A DNA stretch of 64,000 nucleotides from DASRIA01 sp963768885 (GTDB lineage Bacteria > Actinomycetota > Thermoleophilia > Solirubrobacterales > JBBDJG01), in contig CAVYJN010000006.1 of NCBI GenBank assembly GCA_963768885.1, positions 1,178,001-1,242,000 on the forward strand. The letters are read 5' to 3'. The notes under the pieces were generated by a model, which was given only the letters and a program-made list of their open reading frames with translations, ran no database searches and was not told where the DNA came from. How positions within the stretch are numbered: the first letter of the stretch is position 1; every line of letters starts with the position of its first letter. Made by a program: the position numbers and the translations under genes. Shown in pieces: positions 21,445-30,265 of this stretch.

Positions 21445-24084
21445 ATGACGGCGACTCTCGAGGTCGAGACACTGATCGTGTCGCACCCCAACGCGGACTT
21501 CGACGCGTTCGCCGGCATGCTCGCCGCGCAGCTGCTCTATCCGGGTGCGCGCATCTGCATGCACGGCGGGGTGAACCGCAACGTGCGCGAGTTCCACAAC
21601 CTGCACGCGGACCAGATCCCGACGGTGGAGCCCTCTGCGCTCGACCGTGACTCGGTGCGCAGGCTGGTGATGATCGAGGTGACCGAGCCCGAGCGGCTCG
21701 GCGACCTGGCCGAGATGGCGGAGCGCGAGGACGTCGACGTGATCGCGTTCGACCACCACTCCGACGCGAAGCTCGCCCGGGGCACGACGCTGGTGGCCGA
21801 CGACGGCGCGGTCGTGACCGGAATGGTGAGGCTGCTGCTCGAGCGCGACGCGCGCATCAGCCCGATGCACGCCACCGCCTTCGCGCTGGGCATCCACGAG
21901 GACACGGGCTCGCTCACCTACGCGTCGACCACCCACCGCGACATCGAGGCGCTCGCCGCCTGCGTGCGGCTCGGCGCCAACCAGGAGCAGCTCGCGCGCT
22001 ACCTGCGGGGCCCGCTCACCCGCGAGCAGCGCGACCTGCTGCGCCGGCTGCTGTCGGCGCGCGAGGAGCACATGATCGGCGGCCTGCGCGTCGTCGCCGC
22101 CGCGGCGCACGCGGGGCGCTACGTCGAGGACGCGTCCGCGCTCGTGTCACGCGTCGGCGACACGGTCGCGTGGGACGCGCTCGTGCTGAGCGTCGAGATG
22201 GAGGGGCGGGTCCTCGTGATCGCGCGCTCGCACAGCTCGTCGCTGTCGGTCGACGCGGCGCTCGAGCCCCTCGGCGGCGGCGGGCACGCGCAAGCGGCGT
22301 CGGCGCTCGTGCGCGACTCCGATCCCGAGACCGTGCTCGCGCGCGTGCTCGCGGAGATCGAGCGCGTCGCCCGGGAGCCGCTGCGCGCCCGGGAGGTGAT
22401 GTCGCGCCCCGTGCACTCCGTCGCCGGCTCGGACATGATCGCCGCCGCGCTCGCCGAGTGCCAGCGCCTGGGGCTGAGCGGCATCCAGGTCTCGGAGAAC
22501 GGCGACCTCACCGGGGTCGTGTCGCGCGAGGACCTCGACCGGGCAGTGCGCCACGGCCTCAGCCATGCGCCCGTGCGGGGGGTGATGAGCAGGGGGGTGG
22601 ACGTGATCGGCGGCGACGCCACCCTGCGCGAGCTGCGTGACCTGCTCGCCTCCGGTCAGGCCGGCAGGCTCGTCGTGGTCTCGGAGGGGCCGCACCGGGC
22701 GGAGCAGCGGGTGCCGATCGACGGGGCGGCCGGGGTCGTCACGCGCGGCGACGTGCTGCGCGCGCTGCACGAGCCCGTGAGCGTCGAGCATCCCGTCCCG
22801 GACGCGGAGGCCACCGCTGCCGTGCGCGCGCGCCTCGGCGAGATCGAGCGGCTGCGCGAGGTCCTGCCCGCGCTCTCGGCGGTCGCCGCCGCCTACGACG
22901 GCGTGTACCTGGTCGGAGGCGCCGTGCGCGACGTGCTCCTGGGCGAGCAGAGCCTCGACCTCGACGTGATGGTGGAGGGCGACGCGATCGCGCTGGCCGG
23001 GGAGCTTGCACGCGCGCTCGGCGGGCACACGCATCCCCACGAGAAGTTCCACACGGCCGTCGTCACGGCGGTGAACGCGGAAGGCCGCGAGATCCGCGTG
23101 GACCTGGCCGGCGCGCGCACCGAGTTCTACGACGCCCCGGGGGCGCTGCCGGAGGTGGAGCGCTCGACGCTGCGCCACGATCTCGCACGGCGTGACTTCA
23201 CGATCAACGCGATGGCGACGTCGCTGCGGCCGGACGACCTCGGCGCCACCTACGACTTCTTCGGCGGGTACCCGGACCTGCGCCGCGCGACCGTCCGCGT
23301 GCTGCACAACCTCAGCTTCGTGGAGGACCCGACCCGGCTCCTGCGCGCGATCCGCTACGAGGCCCGCCTCGGGTTCCGGATGGACAACCACACCCTCTCC
23401 CTCGCGCGGGGATGCATCGAGATGCGGCTCGTCGGAGACCTGTCGTCGGCCCGGCTGCGCGACGAGCTGCTCGACATCCTGGCCGAGCCGCACGTGATCG
23501 AGGCCCTGCGGCGGATGGCCGCGATCGGCCTCGACCGCGCGCTGCACCCGCACGTGGACGCGCTCGCGGCGTGCGACCTCGTGGTCCGCGCCGACGATGC
23601 GATGCAGGGCCGGCTCGCGCGGGCGCGCACCCCGCTGGTGCGGCTGGCCTGCCTGTGCGCCGGGATGCCCGGGCACGAGATCTACGAGTGGCTCGGCCGG
23701 CTCAAGATCCGCCGCCGCGACCAGGACGTCGTGGCCGCGGCCGTGACGCTCGGGCCGAAGATCGCCGAGCGGCTCGCCGGCCCGGAGGCGCCGGCGCCGT
23801 CCGCGATGCAGGAGCTGCTCGACGGCCAGCCGCTCGAGGTGCTCGTGATGGCGATCGTGACGGCCGAGCGCTCAGGGCTGGTGGAGGAGCGGCTGCACGG
23901 CTACCTCGAGCGCGTCCGCGGCATGCGCCTCGAGATCACCGGAGAGGACCTGAAGGCGGCCGGAGTCCCCGAGTCTCCCGAGATCGGGGCCGCGCTGCGC
24001 GACACGCTCGGGCTGAAGCTCGACGGCTTCGTGAGCGGCCGCGACGAGGAGCTGCGCGCCGCGCTGCGGTTCCTCGGGCGCTAG
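21445..24084 (+). CDS. DHH-CBS-tRNA nucleotidyltransferase fusion (CCA/A-adding enzyme)
   Basis: An 879-residue three-part protein. Residues about 1-310 are a DHH/DHHA1 phosphoesterase (HPNADFDAF, FDHHSDAKL, GGGGHAQAAS). About 315-460 are two CBS domains (VMSRPVHSV, VMSRGVDVI). From about 490 on is a class II tRNA nucleotidyltransferase: GGAVRDVLLG, the metal-binding LDLDVMVEGD, RRDFTINAMA, EDPTRLLRAIRYEARLGFRM and helical neck and body domains. The last part adds CCA or only the terminal A to tRNA; the DHH part may act as a nuclease, and CBS domains bind adenylates. The architecture is known in scattered phyla and is complete here. Confidence 0.85.
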   Translation: MTATLEVETLIVSHPNADFDAFAGMLAAQLLYPGARICMHGGVNRNVREFHNLHADQIPTVEPSALDRDSVRRLVMIEVTEPERLGDLAEMAEREDVDVIAFDHHSDAKLARGTTLVADDGAVVTGMVRLLLERDARISPMHATAFALGIHEDTGSLTYASTTHRDIEALAACVRLGANQEQLARYLRGPLTREQRDLLRRLLSAREEHMIGGLRVVAAAAHAGRYVEDASALVSRVGDTVAWDALVLSVEMEGRVLVIARSHSSSLSVDAALEPLGGGGHAQAASALVRDSDPETVLARVLAEIERVAREPLRAREVMSRPVHSVAGSDMIAAALAECQRLGLSGIQVSENGDLTGVVSREDLDRAVRHGLSHAPVRGVMSRGVDVIGGDATLRELRDLLASGQAGRLVVVSEGPHRAEQRVPIDGAAGVVTRGDVLRALHEPVSVEHPVPDAEATAAVRARLGEIERLREVLPALSAVAAAYDGVYLVGGAVRDVLLGEQSLDLDVMVEGDAIALAGELARALGGHTHPHEKFHTAVVTAVNAEGREIRVDLAGARTEFYDAPGALPEVERSTLRHDLARRDFTINAMATSLRPDDLGATYDFFGGYPDLRRATVRVLHNLSFVEDPTRLLRAIRYEARLGFRMDNHTLSLARGCIEMRLVGDLSSARLRDELLDILAEPHVIEALRRMAAIGLDRALHPHVDALAACDLVVRADDAMQGRLARARTPLVRLACLCAGMPGHEIYEWLGRLKIRRRDQDVVAAAVTLGPKIAERLAGPEAPAPSAMQELLDGQPLEVLVMAIVTAERSGLVEERLHGYLERVRGMRLEITGEDLKAAGVPESPEIGAALRDTLGLKLDGFVSGRDEELRAALRFLGR

Positions 24085-24094
24085 GCGCCGGGAC

Positions 24095-25475
24095 CTACGG
24101 GTCCACGCCGCTGACGGCGCGGAAGGCCGAGCCGGCGGCGAAGACGACCGCGAGCCGGTTGCCCGCGTGACCGTAGGTGGGGACCGACACCGGCCGGGAA
24201 ACCTGGACCGACGGCGCAAACGTCCCGCCCTTGGCCCGCGCGGCCGACATCAGCGCCCCAGTGCCCCCTGCCTGCTCCTGCCACATGGCGACCGCGATGT
24301 CGTGGTCCGTCACCGCGACCGACGGGGAAGGGAACTGCGCCGCGCCGCGCGGCGACGACACCACGACCGGCGCCCCGAAGCTGCCGCCCATCGGGCGCAC
24401 GGCGGCGGCCACCTGATCGAGGTCGGGCGCGCTCGGCGCCGTGCCCGGGAGCGGGAACTGCACCCAGGCGGCCGTCGCCTCGCCGCTCGGACCGACGCCG
24501 AGGGCCGGGTCGGTCGCGCCCAGCTGTCCGGGGACGGTGAGCGTCTGCGGCGGGCCCGCGCGGCCGTTCGTGACGGTCGCGGCGAGGATCGCGCCGCGCT
24601 CGTCCTCGGCGGTCGGCGTCGCGGACCCGCGCCACACGACGACCACCTCGCCGCCGGGGCCCGGGCGCGACCTGGGGCTTGGACGCCGGCACGCCGGCGG
24701 GGGAGACGCGGCGCGGCGAGCCGAAGCGCGCGGCTCCGCGCTTGCGTTCCGAAAGGAAGATGCCGCCGGGCACGATGGTCTCGAGCCCGCCGCCTTTCGC
24801 CCGTCGCAATCTCCCCGAGGAGGCGATCACGACATAGGCGTTGCCCTGCCGGTCGAAGGCCAGCTGCTTCTCCTCGGTGGGCACCCGCTGCGAAGCCTTG
24901 CCGATGCGGATCGTGCGCGCCGAGCGGAAGTCGTGGCCGGGGGCGCGGAAGGCCCACTGCAGCCGGTCGCTCCAGCGCCACAGCACGATCGCGTTGCCGC
25001 GGCGGTCGAACTCGACCTGGGGGAGCGCCCCGAGCTGCTTGTCGGTGCGGCCGATCTCGCGGCCGCTGCCGAAGCGGCCGCCCTTGCGGCGCACCGCGGC
25101 GAAGATCCGGAAGTGCCCGTTCACGACGCGGCTCCAGACCGCGATCGCGGTGCCGTCGGGCGCGATCGCGACGTCCGGCTGGATCCCGCCCGTGCCGCCA
25201 CGAAGCCGCTGCGTGCGCCCGAACGCTCCGCTCGCGGTGCGCATCCGCGCCCTGATGAAGGTCACCTGCCGGAACCGCGGCGCCGGGGAGACCTCGCGGG
25301 TGATCTCCCACGCGAACGACTGCTGCCCGCGCGCGTTCACGGCGACCGCGAAGCGGCTCGCGTCCTTCGACGACGCGACGGTCGCCGGGGCGGAGAACGT
25401 GAGCGCGTGCGACGGCGCCGCCGTGGCCGCGACCACGACGAGGGCCACGACCAACGTCTTGGGCAATATGGGCAT
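24095..25475 (-). CDS. Secreted repeat (propeller-like) protein with one frameshift
   Basis: Exported protein with a signal peptide (KTLVVALVVVAATAAPSHA) and repeated blades of the type PDVAIAPDGTAIAVWSR and PQVEFDRRGNAIVLWRW. The frame breaks in a G4 run at 24656-24659: the upstream part ends in SKPQVAPGP and the next frame continues with VVVVWRGSA to the stop at 24095, giving about 460 residues in all. Both halves have the same blade pattern, so this is one gene with a one-base length change. No known enzyme motif. Confidence 0.65.
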
Positions 25476-25566
25476 CTGGCTCAGGCTAGTTCCCGCTCAC
25501 TGGTCTCACATCCGTTGAACACACGGAGCCCGGATAGGTAGCGGACCGTGCCGTAGGATCAGGCCC

Positions 25567-26574
25567 GTGCCCGAGCGCTGGAACGCCCTGCAGTGGGACG
25601 GCAAGCCAGGCCACTACGAGGTCTACTACCTGACCCTCACCGACCCCGTGACGGGAGTCGGGCTGTGGATCCGCTACACGATGGTCGCACCGTTGCCGGA
25701 GACCGGGGAGGAGGCGACGTGCTCGCTGTGGTTCATGGCGATGGATCCCGCGAACCCGGCCGCGAACGTGGGGGAGAAGGTGAGCTTCCCCGTGTCGGAG
25801 CTGTCGGCGCGCGCCGCGCCCTTCGAGCTGCGGGTCGGCGACGCAGTGCTCAGCGACACGGGCATGCGCGGGACGCTCGAGCGCGAGGGGCGCCGCTGCG
25901 AGTGGGACCTGCGCTGGCAGCCGACCCTGCCGGCCTACGGCCACGTGCACCCGTTCCTGCGCCGCGCGGGGATCGCCAAGACCATCCTGTTCCTGCCGCA
26001 CCCGGACGTCGAGGTCTCCGGCACGGTGGCCTGGGACGAACGGCGGGTCCAGATCGCGGGAGCGCGCGGCGGGCAGGCGCATCTCTGGGGCTCCAAGCAC
26101 GCGACACGTTGGGCGTGGGCACATTGCGGTGATTTCGGCGACGCGGCCGGCTTCGTCGACGGCGTGAGCGTCTTCGTGCCGCGCTTCGGGCGTGAGCTCG
26201 GCCCGAACACCCCGGTCGTGGCGCAGGTGCTCGGTCACGACGTGATCTCGACCAGCCCCCTGGCGGTGCAGCGCAACCCGAGCGACTTTGGGCCCTGGGG
26301 GTGGAGGTTCGAGGCGCGCACGCTGCGGCGGAAGCTCGAGTGCGCGGTGACCGCGCGGCCCGAAGACCTCGTCGGCGTCACCTACCACGACCCGGACGGA
26401 GAGCTTGCCTACTGCTACAACACGGAGGTGGCCGACATGCGCGTCGACGTGTACGAGCGCGCGGGGCCCTTCACCCAGTGGCGCAAGGTGGCCGAGCTGG
26501 TCTCCGAGCGCCGCGCGCACTTCGAGTACGCGCAGCGCACGCCGCTGCCGGAGCTCACGCTGTCCGTCGCGTGA
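25567..26574 (+). CDS. Hypothetical protein, tocopherol-cyclase/CrtC-like beta fold
   Basis: A 335-residue protein without a signal peptide. The central part (HPFLRRAGIAKTILFLPHP, then GQAHLWGSKHATRWAWAHC) resembles the G-x-x-H-x-W-G...W-x-W motif of tocopherol cyclase and hydroxyneurosporene-synthase-like lipocalin domains. Function unknown; a lipid or terpenoid ligand is a guess from the fold. GTG start. The stop overlaps the GTG start of pgeF by 4 bases, so it heads the pgeF-yggS-sepF run, where other actinobacteria often have ftsZ. Confidence 0.6.
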   Translation: MPERWNALQWDGKPGHYEVYYLTLTDPVTGVGLWIRYTMVAPLPETGEEATCSLWFMAMDPANPAANVGEKVSFPVSELSARAAPFELRVGDAVLSDTGMRGTLEREGRRCEWDLRWQPTLPAYGHVHPFLRRAGIAKTILFLPHPDVEVSGTVAWDERRVQIAGARGGQAHLWGSKHATRWAWAHCGDFGDAAGFVDGVSVFVPRFGRELGPNTPVVAQVLGHDVISTSPLAVQRNPSDFGPWGWRFEARTLRRKLECAVTARPEDLVGVTYHDPDGELAYCYNTEVADMRVDVYERAGPFTQWRKVAELVSERRAHFEYAQRTPLPELTLSVA

Positions 26575-27323
26575 CCCGCGCCGCGACGACGCTGCCCGCC
26601 GTCGACGCGCCGTTCGCCTGGCATCGCGACGGGTCCCTCACCTGGCTTGCCGCAAGCCTGCCGGGGGCGCACGCCGCGTTCAGCACCCGCGCAGGCGGGG
26701 TGAGCGAGGGCCCGTTCGAGTCGCTCAACCTCGGGATCCTCACCGACGACGACCGCGGCCGCGTGCAGCGCAACCGCGCAACGCTCGCGGCGGCGCTGGG
26801 CAGGGACGCCGACTCGATCGTGCTGGGCCACCAGGTACACGGCGCGGACGTCCAGGTGCGCGACCGCGCCGGCGGTCAGCTCGCGCGCGTCGACGGGCAG
26901 GTGACCGGCTCCGCGCAGCTCACGCCGCTCGTGCTGGTGGCCGACTGCGTGCCGCTGGTGGTGTCCGCGCCGGGCGCGGTCGCGGCGGTCCACTGTGGCT
27001 GGCGCGGGGTCGCCGGCGGGGTCGTGCAGGCCGCGGTCCGCGCGGTCCGGGAGCTCGGCGGCGAACCGCTCGCGGCGGTCGTCGGCCCCGGCATCGGACC
27101 GTGCTGCTACGAGGTCGGGCCCGAGGTCCTCGCGCGGTTCGCCGCGCGCGGGCCCTCCCTCGACCTCCCGGCGCACGTCGCCGCGGCGCTCGCGCGAAGC
27201 GGCGTGGCCGACGTCGCGGTCGCAGGCGTATGCGTGAGCTGCCATCCCGAGCTCTTCTTCTCGCACCGCCGCGACGGAGGCGTCACCGGGCGCCAGGCCG
27301 GGCTCGCGTGGCTCGACTCGTAG
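26571..27323 (+). CDS. pgeF: Purine nucleoside phosphorylase / peptidoglycan editing factor PgeF (YfiH/LACC1 family)
   Basis: A 250-residue protein with the copper/zinc-binding pattern of the YfiH (DUF152, LACC1) family: His in LGHQVHGADV, Cys in LVADCVPLVV, His in AAVHCGWRG, and GPGIGPCCYEVG. Family members act on purine nucleosides, and E. coli PgeF is linked to removing wrong amino acids from cell-wall precursors. GTG start. It overlaps yggS by 16 bases, the usual actinobacterial order. Confidence 0.88.
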   Translation: MTRAATTLPAVDAPFAWHRDGSLTWLAASLPGAHAAFSTRAGGVSEGPFESLNLGILTDDDRGRVQRNRATLAAALGRDADSIVLGHQVHGADVQVRDRAGGQLARVDGQVTGSAQLTPLVLVADCVPLVVSAPGAVAAVHCGWRGVAGGVVQAAVRAVRELGGEPLAAVVGPGIGPCCYEVGPEVLARFAARGPSLDLPAHVAAALARSGVADVAVAGVCVSCHPELFFSHRRDGGVTGRQAGLAWLDS

Positions 27324-28006
27324 ACCACCTCGACCCTGCGGTCGTGCGCGAGCGTGTCGCCTCGGCGCGCGACGCGATCGAGCGCGCGTGCGCGCGCGCC
27401 GGGCGCGACCCGGCCGGCGTGGAGCTGCTGGCCGCGACCAAGTACGTCCCTGCGGACATGATGGGCGCGCTCGCCGAGGCGGGCATCGACCTCGTGGGCG
27501 AGAACACCGCCCAGGCCCTGGTCGAGAAGCAGGAGCGCTGGGGCGACGCCTTCACGTGGGACTTCATCGGCCATCTCCAGAGCCGCAAGACCAAGGACGT
27601 GCTCCCGCGCGTGCGCCTGATCCACTCGGTCGAGAGCGACTCCGTGGTCGAGCGGATCCAGCGCCACGCCGCAGACCCCGTCCGCGTGCTGCTCGAGGTC
27701 GACCTCGCGGGGGAGGAGAGCAAGTTCGGCGTCCCCGCGGCGGAGGTCGGCGGCTTCGTCGCGCGCGCATCCGACGCGGACAAGGTGGTGTTCGCCGGCC
27801 TGATGACGATGCCCCCGTTCACGCACGAGCCGGAGGCGGCGCGGCCCTACTTCGAGCGATTGCGCAAGCTCAACGAACGGCTGCGCGAGGAGTGGCCGGG
27901 GCGCCACGAGTTTGCAGCCCTTTCGATGGGCACGAGCCAGGACTTCGAGGTCGCCGTCGAGGAGGGCGCGACCATCTGCCGCCTCGGGGAGGTTCTGTAT
28001 TCGTGA
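27308..28006 (+). CDS. YggS/PLPBP family PLP homeostasis protein
   Basis: A 232-residue single-domain alanine-racemase-like barrel. The PLP lysine is Lys45 in LLAATKYVP; GENTAQALVEKQ, WDFIGHLQSRKTKDVL, LLEVDLAGEESKFG and the C-terminal LSMGTSQDFEVAVEEG (phosphate binding) are all family signatures. It controls the cell's pool of pyridoxal 5'-phosphate and has no known catalytic reaction. GTG 27308 lies inside pgeF; a shorter start at GTG 27344 is possible. Confidence 0.92.
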   Translation: MARLVDHLDPAVVRERVASARDAIERACARAGRDPAGVELLAATKYVPADMMGALAEAGIDLVGENTAQALVEKQERWGDAFTWDFIGHLQSRKTKDVLPRVRLIHSVESDSVVERIQRHAADPVRVLLEVDLAGEESKFGVPAAEVGGFVARASDADKVVFAGLMTMPPFTHEPEAARPYFERLRKLNERLREEWPGRHEFAALSMGTSQDFEVAVEEGATICRLGEVLYS

Positions 28007-28022
28007 AGGAGTGGGATACTTT

Positions 28023-28080
28023 CTGCCGGAAACGGCAGGATTCCGTCCAGCACGAGCGAACTGCGGTCTACGAAAGACCG
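28023..28080 (+). promoter_or_regulatory. Tandem hairpins in the yggS-sepF spacer
   Basis: The 90-base spacer between yggS and sepF holds two small perfect hairpins. One is ctgccg-GAAA-cggcag (28023-28038), with a stable GNRA loop. The other is cggtct-acgaa-agaccg (28064-28080), ending 16 bases before the sepF ATG. No U-run follows either, so they are not standard terminators. They could be RNA processing or translation-control elements, or DNA-level sites. Confidence 0.35.
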
Positions 28081-28096
28081 TGAGGTAGGACTCACC

Positions 28097-28630
28097 ATGG
28101 CACTAAGAGACACCTGGCACCGCGCACTGCTCTACTTCGGCCTCGCACAGGACGATCGCTACGCCGACGAAGAGGTCGACGAGGGATTCGAGCCGGAGGC
28201 CGAGCTCGAGGAGCGCTACCGCACGCGCGAGCAGGTGCGTCGGGTGGCACCCCGCCGGCGCGACGAGATCGACGACATCTTCGCCGACGACTCGCCGGGC
28301 GGGACCCAGACGCGCGTGCTGCGCCCGGTCGGCAACGGCCGCGCGGGCGATCAGGTGCGGGTGCACCTCGTGATCCCCAAGAACTTCAACGACGCCCAGC
28401 AGATCGCCGACAAGTTCAAGGACACGGTCCCGGTGATCCTCAACCTCCAGGGCGCCGACACCGATCTCTCCAAGCGTCTGATCGACTTCGCGAGCGGGCT
28501 CACCTACGCGCTCGACGGTGGGATGCAGCGGATCGCCGACAAGGTGTTCCTGCTGACCCCGCGCAACGTCGAGGTCTCCGCCGAAGAGCGGGCCCGGCTG
28601 CTGGAGAAGGGCTTCTTCAACCAAAGCTAG
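28097..28630 (+). CDS. sepF: Cell division protein SepF
   Basis: A 177-residue protein with the SepF layout: an N-terminal amphipathic membrane-targeting helix (LRDTWHRALLYFGL), an acidic linker (about 20-85), then the DUF552 core with VHLVIPKNFNDAQQIADKF, VILNLQGADTDLSKRLIDFA and GLTYALDGGMQRIADKVFLL. It anchors FtsZ to the membrane at mid-cell. In actinobacteria SepF is an essential membrane anchor since FtsA is lacking. Confidence 0.95.
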   Translation: MALRDTWHRALLYFGLAQDDRYADEEVDEGFEPEAELEERYRTREQVRRVAPRRRDEIDDIFADDSPGGTQTRVLRPVGNGRAGDQVRVHLVIPKNFNDAQQIADKFKDTVPVILNLQGADTDLSKRLIDFASGLTYALDGGMQRIADKVFLLTPRNVEVSAEERARLLEKGFFNQS

Positions 28631-28658
28631 TGGTCGTTTCGGGAACGCTCGCGTAACC

Positions 28659-29459
28659 GTGGTCGTCGGCCTCGTCGGAGCCGGGAACATGGCCGCGGCC
28701 CTCGCCCTCGGGTGGTCGGCCGCCGAGACCGGCCCGGACCGCATACTCGTCAGCGACCTCGACTCCGACCGCGCCCGCGCGCTGGCCGACCGCAGCGGCG
28801 CGAGCACGGTGAGCTCGAACGGCGAGCTGGCCGAGGCCGCCGACGTGCTGGTGCTCGCGACCAAGCCGGCGGCCCTCGGAGCCGTCGCGGAGGAGACCCG
28901 GGTCGCCGTCCATGACGGCGGCATGCCCGTGGTCTCGATCCTCGGCGCGGTCACGACGGCCCAGATCGAGCAGGCCTACGGCCCGGGCACGCCGGTCCTG
29001 CGCTTCATGCCGAACGTCGCCGCCGAGGTGAGGACCGGGACGTTCTGCTGGTGCGCCGGGTCCGCGCTCGACGAGCGCACCATGCGCGCGGTGCTCGATC
29101 TCTTCGGCCTGCTCGGCGAGCTCGTCCCGGTGGAGGAGCGCCTGATGGACGCCGCGACCGCGATCTCCGGCTGCGGCCCCGCGTTCTTCGCGCTCGTCGT
29201 CGAGAGCCTCACGGACGCGGGCGTGCGGCAGGGGCTCGACGCGCGCCAGGCGGCGCGCCTCGCGCGGACCACGATGGCGGGGACAGCCGAGCTGATGCGT
29301 CATCGCGACGCGATCTCGGTGCGGCGCGCGGTGACCTCACCCGGCGGCGTCACCGCGGCCGGAATCGCGCGCCTCGAGGAGTACCGCGTGCGCGCGGCGT
29401 TCGCGGCTGCCGTCGAGTCGGTGGTCGGCACGGCGCGCGGCACGAAGGAGCCGAAGTGA
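28659..29459 (+). CDS. proC: Pyrroline-5-carboxylate reductase
   Basis: A 266-residue NAD(P)H-dependent enzyme, last step of proline synthesis. It has a Rossmann start (GLVGAGNMAAALALGW), FMPNVAAEVRTGTFCWC, AISGCGPAFFALVVESLTDAG and the C-terminal signature VTSPGGVTAAGIARLEEYRVRAA. GTG start (VVVGLVGAG). Its stop overlaps the yggT start. It sits inside the division gene run, as often seen in Gram-positives. Confidence 0.93.
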   Translation: MVVGLVGAGNMAAALALGWSAAETGPDRILVSDLDSDRARALADRSGASTVSSNGELAEAADVLVLATKPAALGAVAEETRVAVHDGGMPVVSILGAVTTAQIEQAYGPGTPVLRFMPNVAAEVRTGTFCWCAGSALDERTMRAVLDLFGLLGELVPVEERLMDAATAISGCGPAFFALVVESLTDAGVRQGLDARQAARLARTTMAGTAELMRHRDAISVRRAVTSPGGVTAAGIARLEEYRVRAAFAAAVESVVGTARGTKEPK

Positions 29460-29764
29460 GCGCGTTCCTGGCCGCGATCAGCCGCTCCGACGTCGCGAAC
29501 TACGTCGACGCGCTGTTCCTGGTCTACCTGATCCTGATCTTCGTCCGGATCCTGCTGAGCTGGATCCCGCGCATCCCGTACAACCCCGTGCTGAGTGCGG
29601 TGATCAACTTCGTGCACGAGGTGACCGACCCGTACCTCAACCTCTTCCGGCGGGTCCTGCCCCCGGTCGGAGGCGGCGGGTTCGCGCTCGACCTGAGCCC
29701 GATCATCGCGACCATCGTGCTGATCATCGTGCGCGCGATCGTCGTGGGCGCGATCGAGCCCTAG
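29456..29764 (+). CDS. YggT family membrane protein
   Basis: A 102-residue protein with two hydrophobic helices (FLVYLILIFVRILLSWI and IIATIVLIIVRAIVVGAI) flanking the family signature VTDPYLNLFRRVLPPVGG. YggT proteins are linked to osmotic tolerance and to cell-division or secretion clusters; the mechanism is unknown. The GTG start overlaps proC by 4 bases. Confidence 0.88.
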   Translation: MSAFLAAISRSDVANYVDALFLVYLILIFVRILLSWIPRIPYNPVLSAVINFVHEVTDPYLNLFRRVLPPVGGGGFALDLSPIIATIVLIIVRAIVVGAIEP

Positions 29765-29770
29765 CCCACG

Positions 29771-30265
29771 GTGGAGGACGGTCGCGCGGGCCCGAGCCCC
29801 GCGTTGCGCGCCTGGGCGTGGGCACTCGCGCTCACCGGCCTGGTGTTCGCCCTCGACCAGGTCACCAAGCAGGCGGTCGTCGACCATGTCGTCAAGGGCG
29901 ACCCGGTCGAGGTGGCCCTCGGCGTCAAGATCTCGAACGTGCGAAACGACGGCATCGCGTTCGGTCTGCTCCAGGGCGCGGCGGACGGAGTGGTGCTCGC
30001 GCTGACGATCGGCGCGCTCGCGATGCTGGTCGCCTACTTCGCGGCACACTCGACCCACCCGGGCCTGTGGTTCGCGGTGGCGCTCGTGGTCGGCGGGGCG
30101 CTCGGCAACCTGGCCGACCGGATCCGCATCGGGGCCGCGATCGACTTCGTCGACCCACCGCTGTGGCCCGCGTTCAACGTCGCCGACATCGCGATCGTCG
30201 TGGGCGTGGGGCTGCTCGTACTGGCCCTGCTCGCGCCCGCCGAGCCGGATGAGCACGCCCCGTGA
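29771..30265 (+). CDS. lspA: Lipoprotein signal peptidase
   Basis: A 164-residue four-helix membrane aspartic protease (signal peptidase II) that cleaves prolipoproteins before the lipidated Cys. Catalytic Asp residues are in GGALGNLADRI and AFNVADIAIVVG; LDQVTKQAVV and SNVRNDGIAFGLL are further signatures. GTG start 6 bases after yggT. It overlaps rluD by 17 bases. A client lipoprotein is encoded in the same window at 44422-45252. Confidence 0.93.
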   Translation: MEDGRAGPSPALRAWAWALALTGLVFALDQVTKQAVVDHVVKGDPVEVALGVKISNVRNDGIAFGLLQGAADGVVLALTIGALAMLVAYFAAHSTHPGLWFAVALVVGGALGNLADRIRIGAAIDFVDPPLWPAFNVADIAIVVGVGLLVLALLAPAEPDEHAP

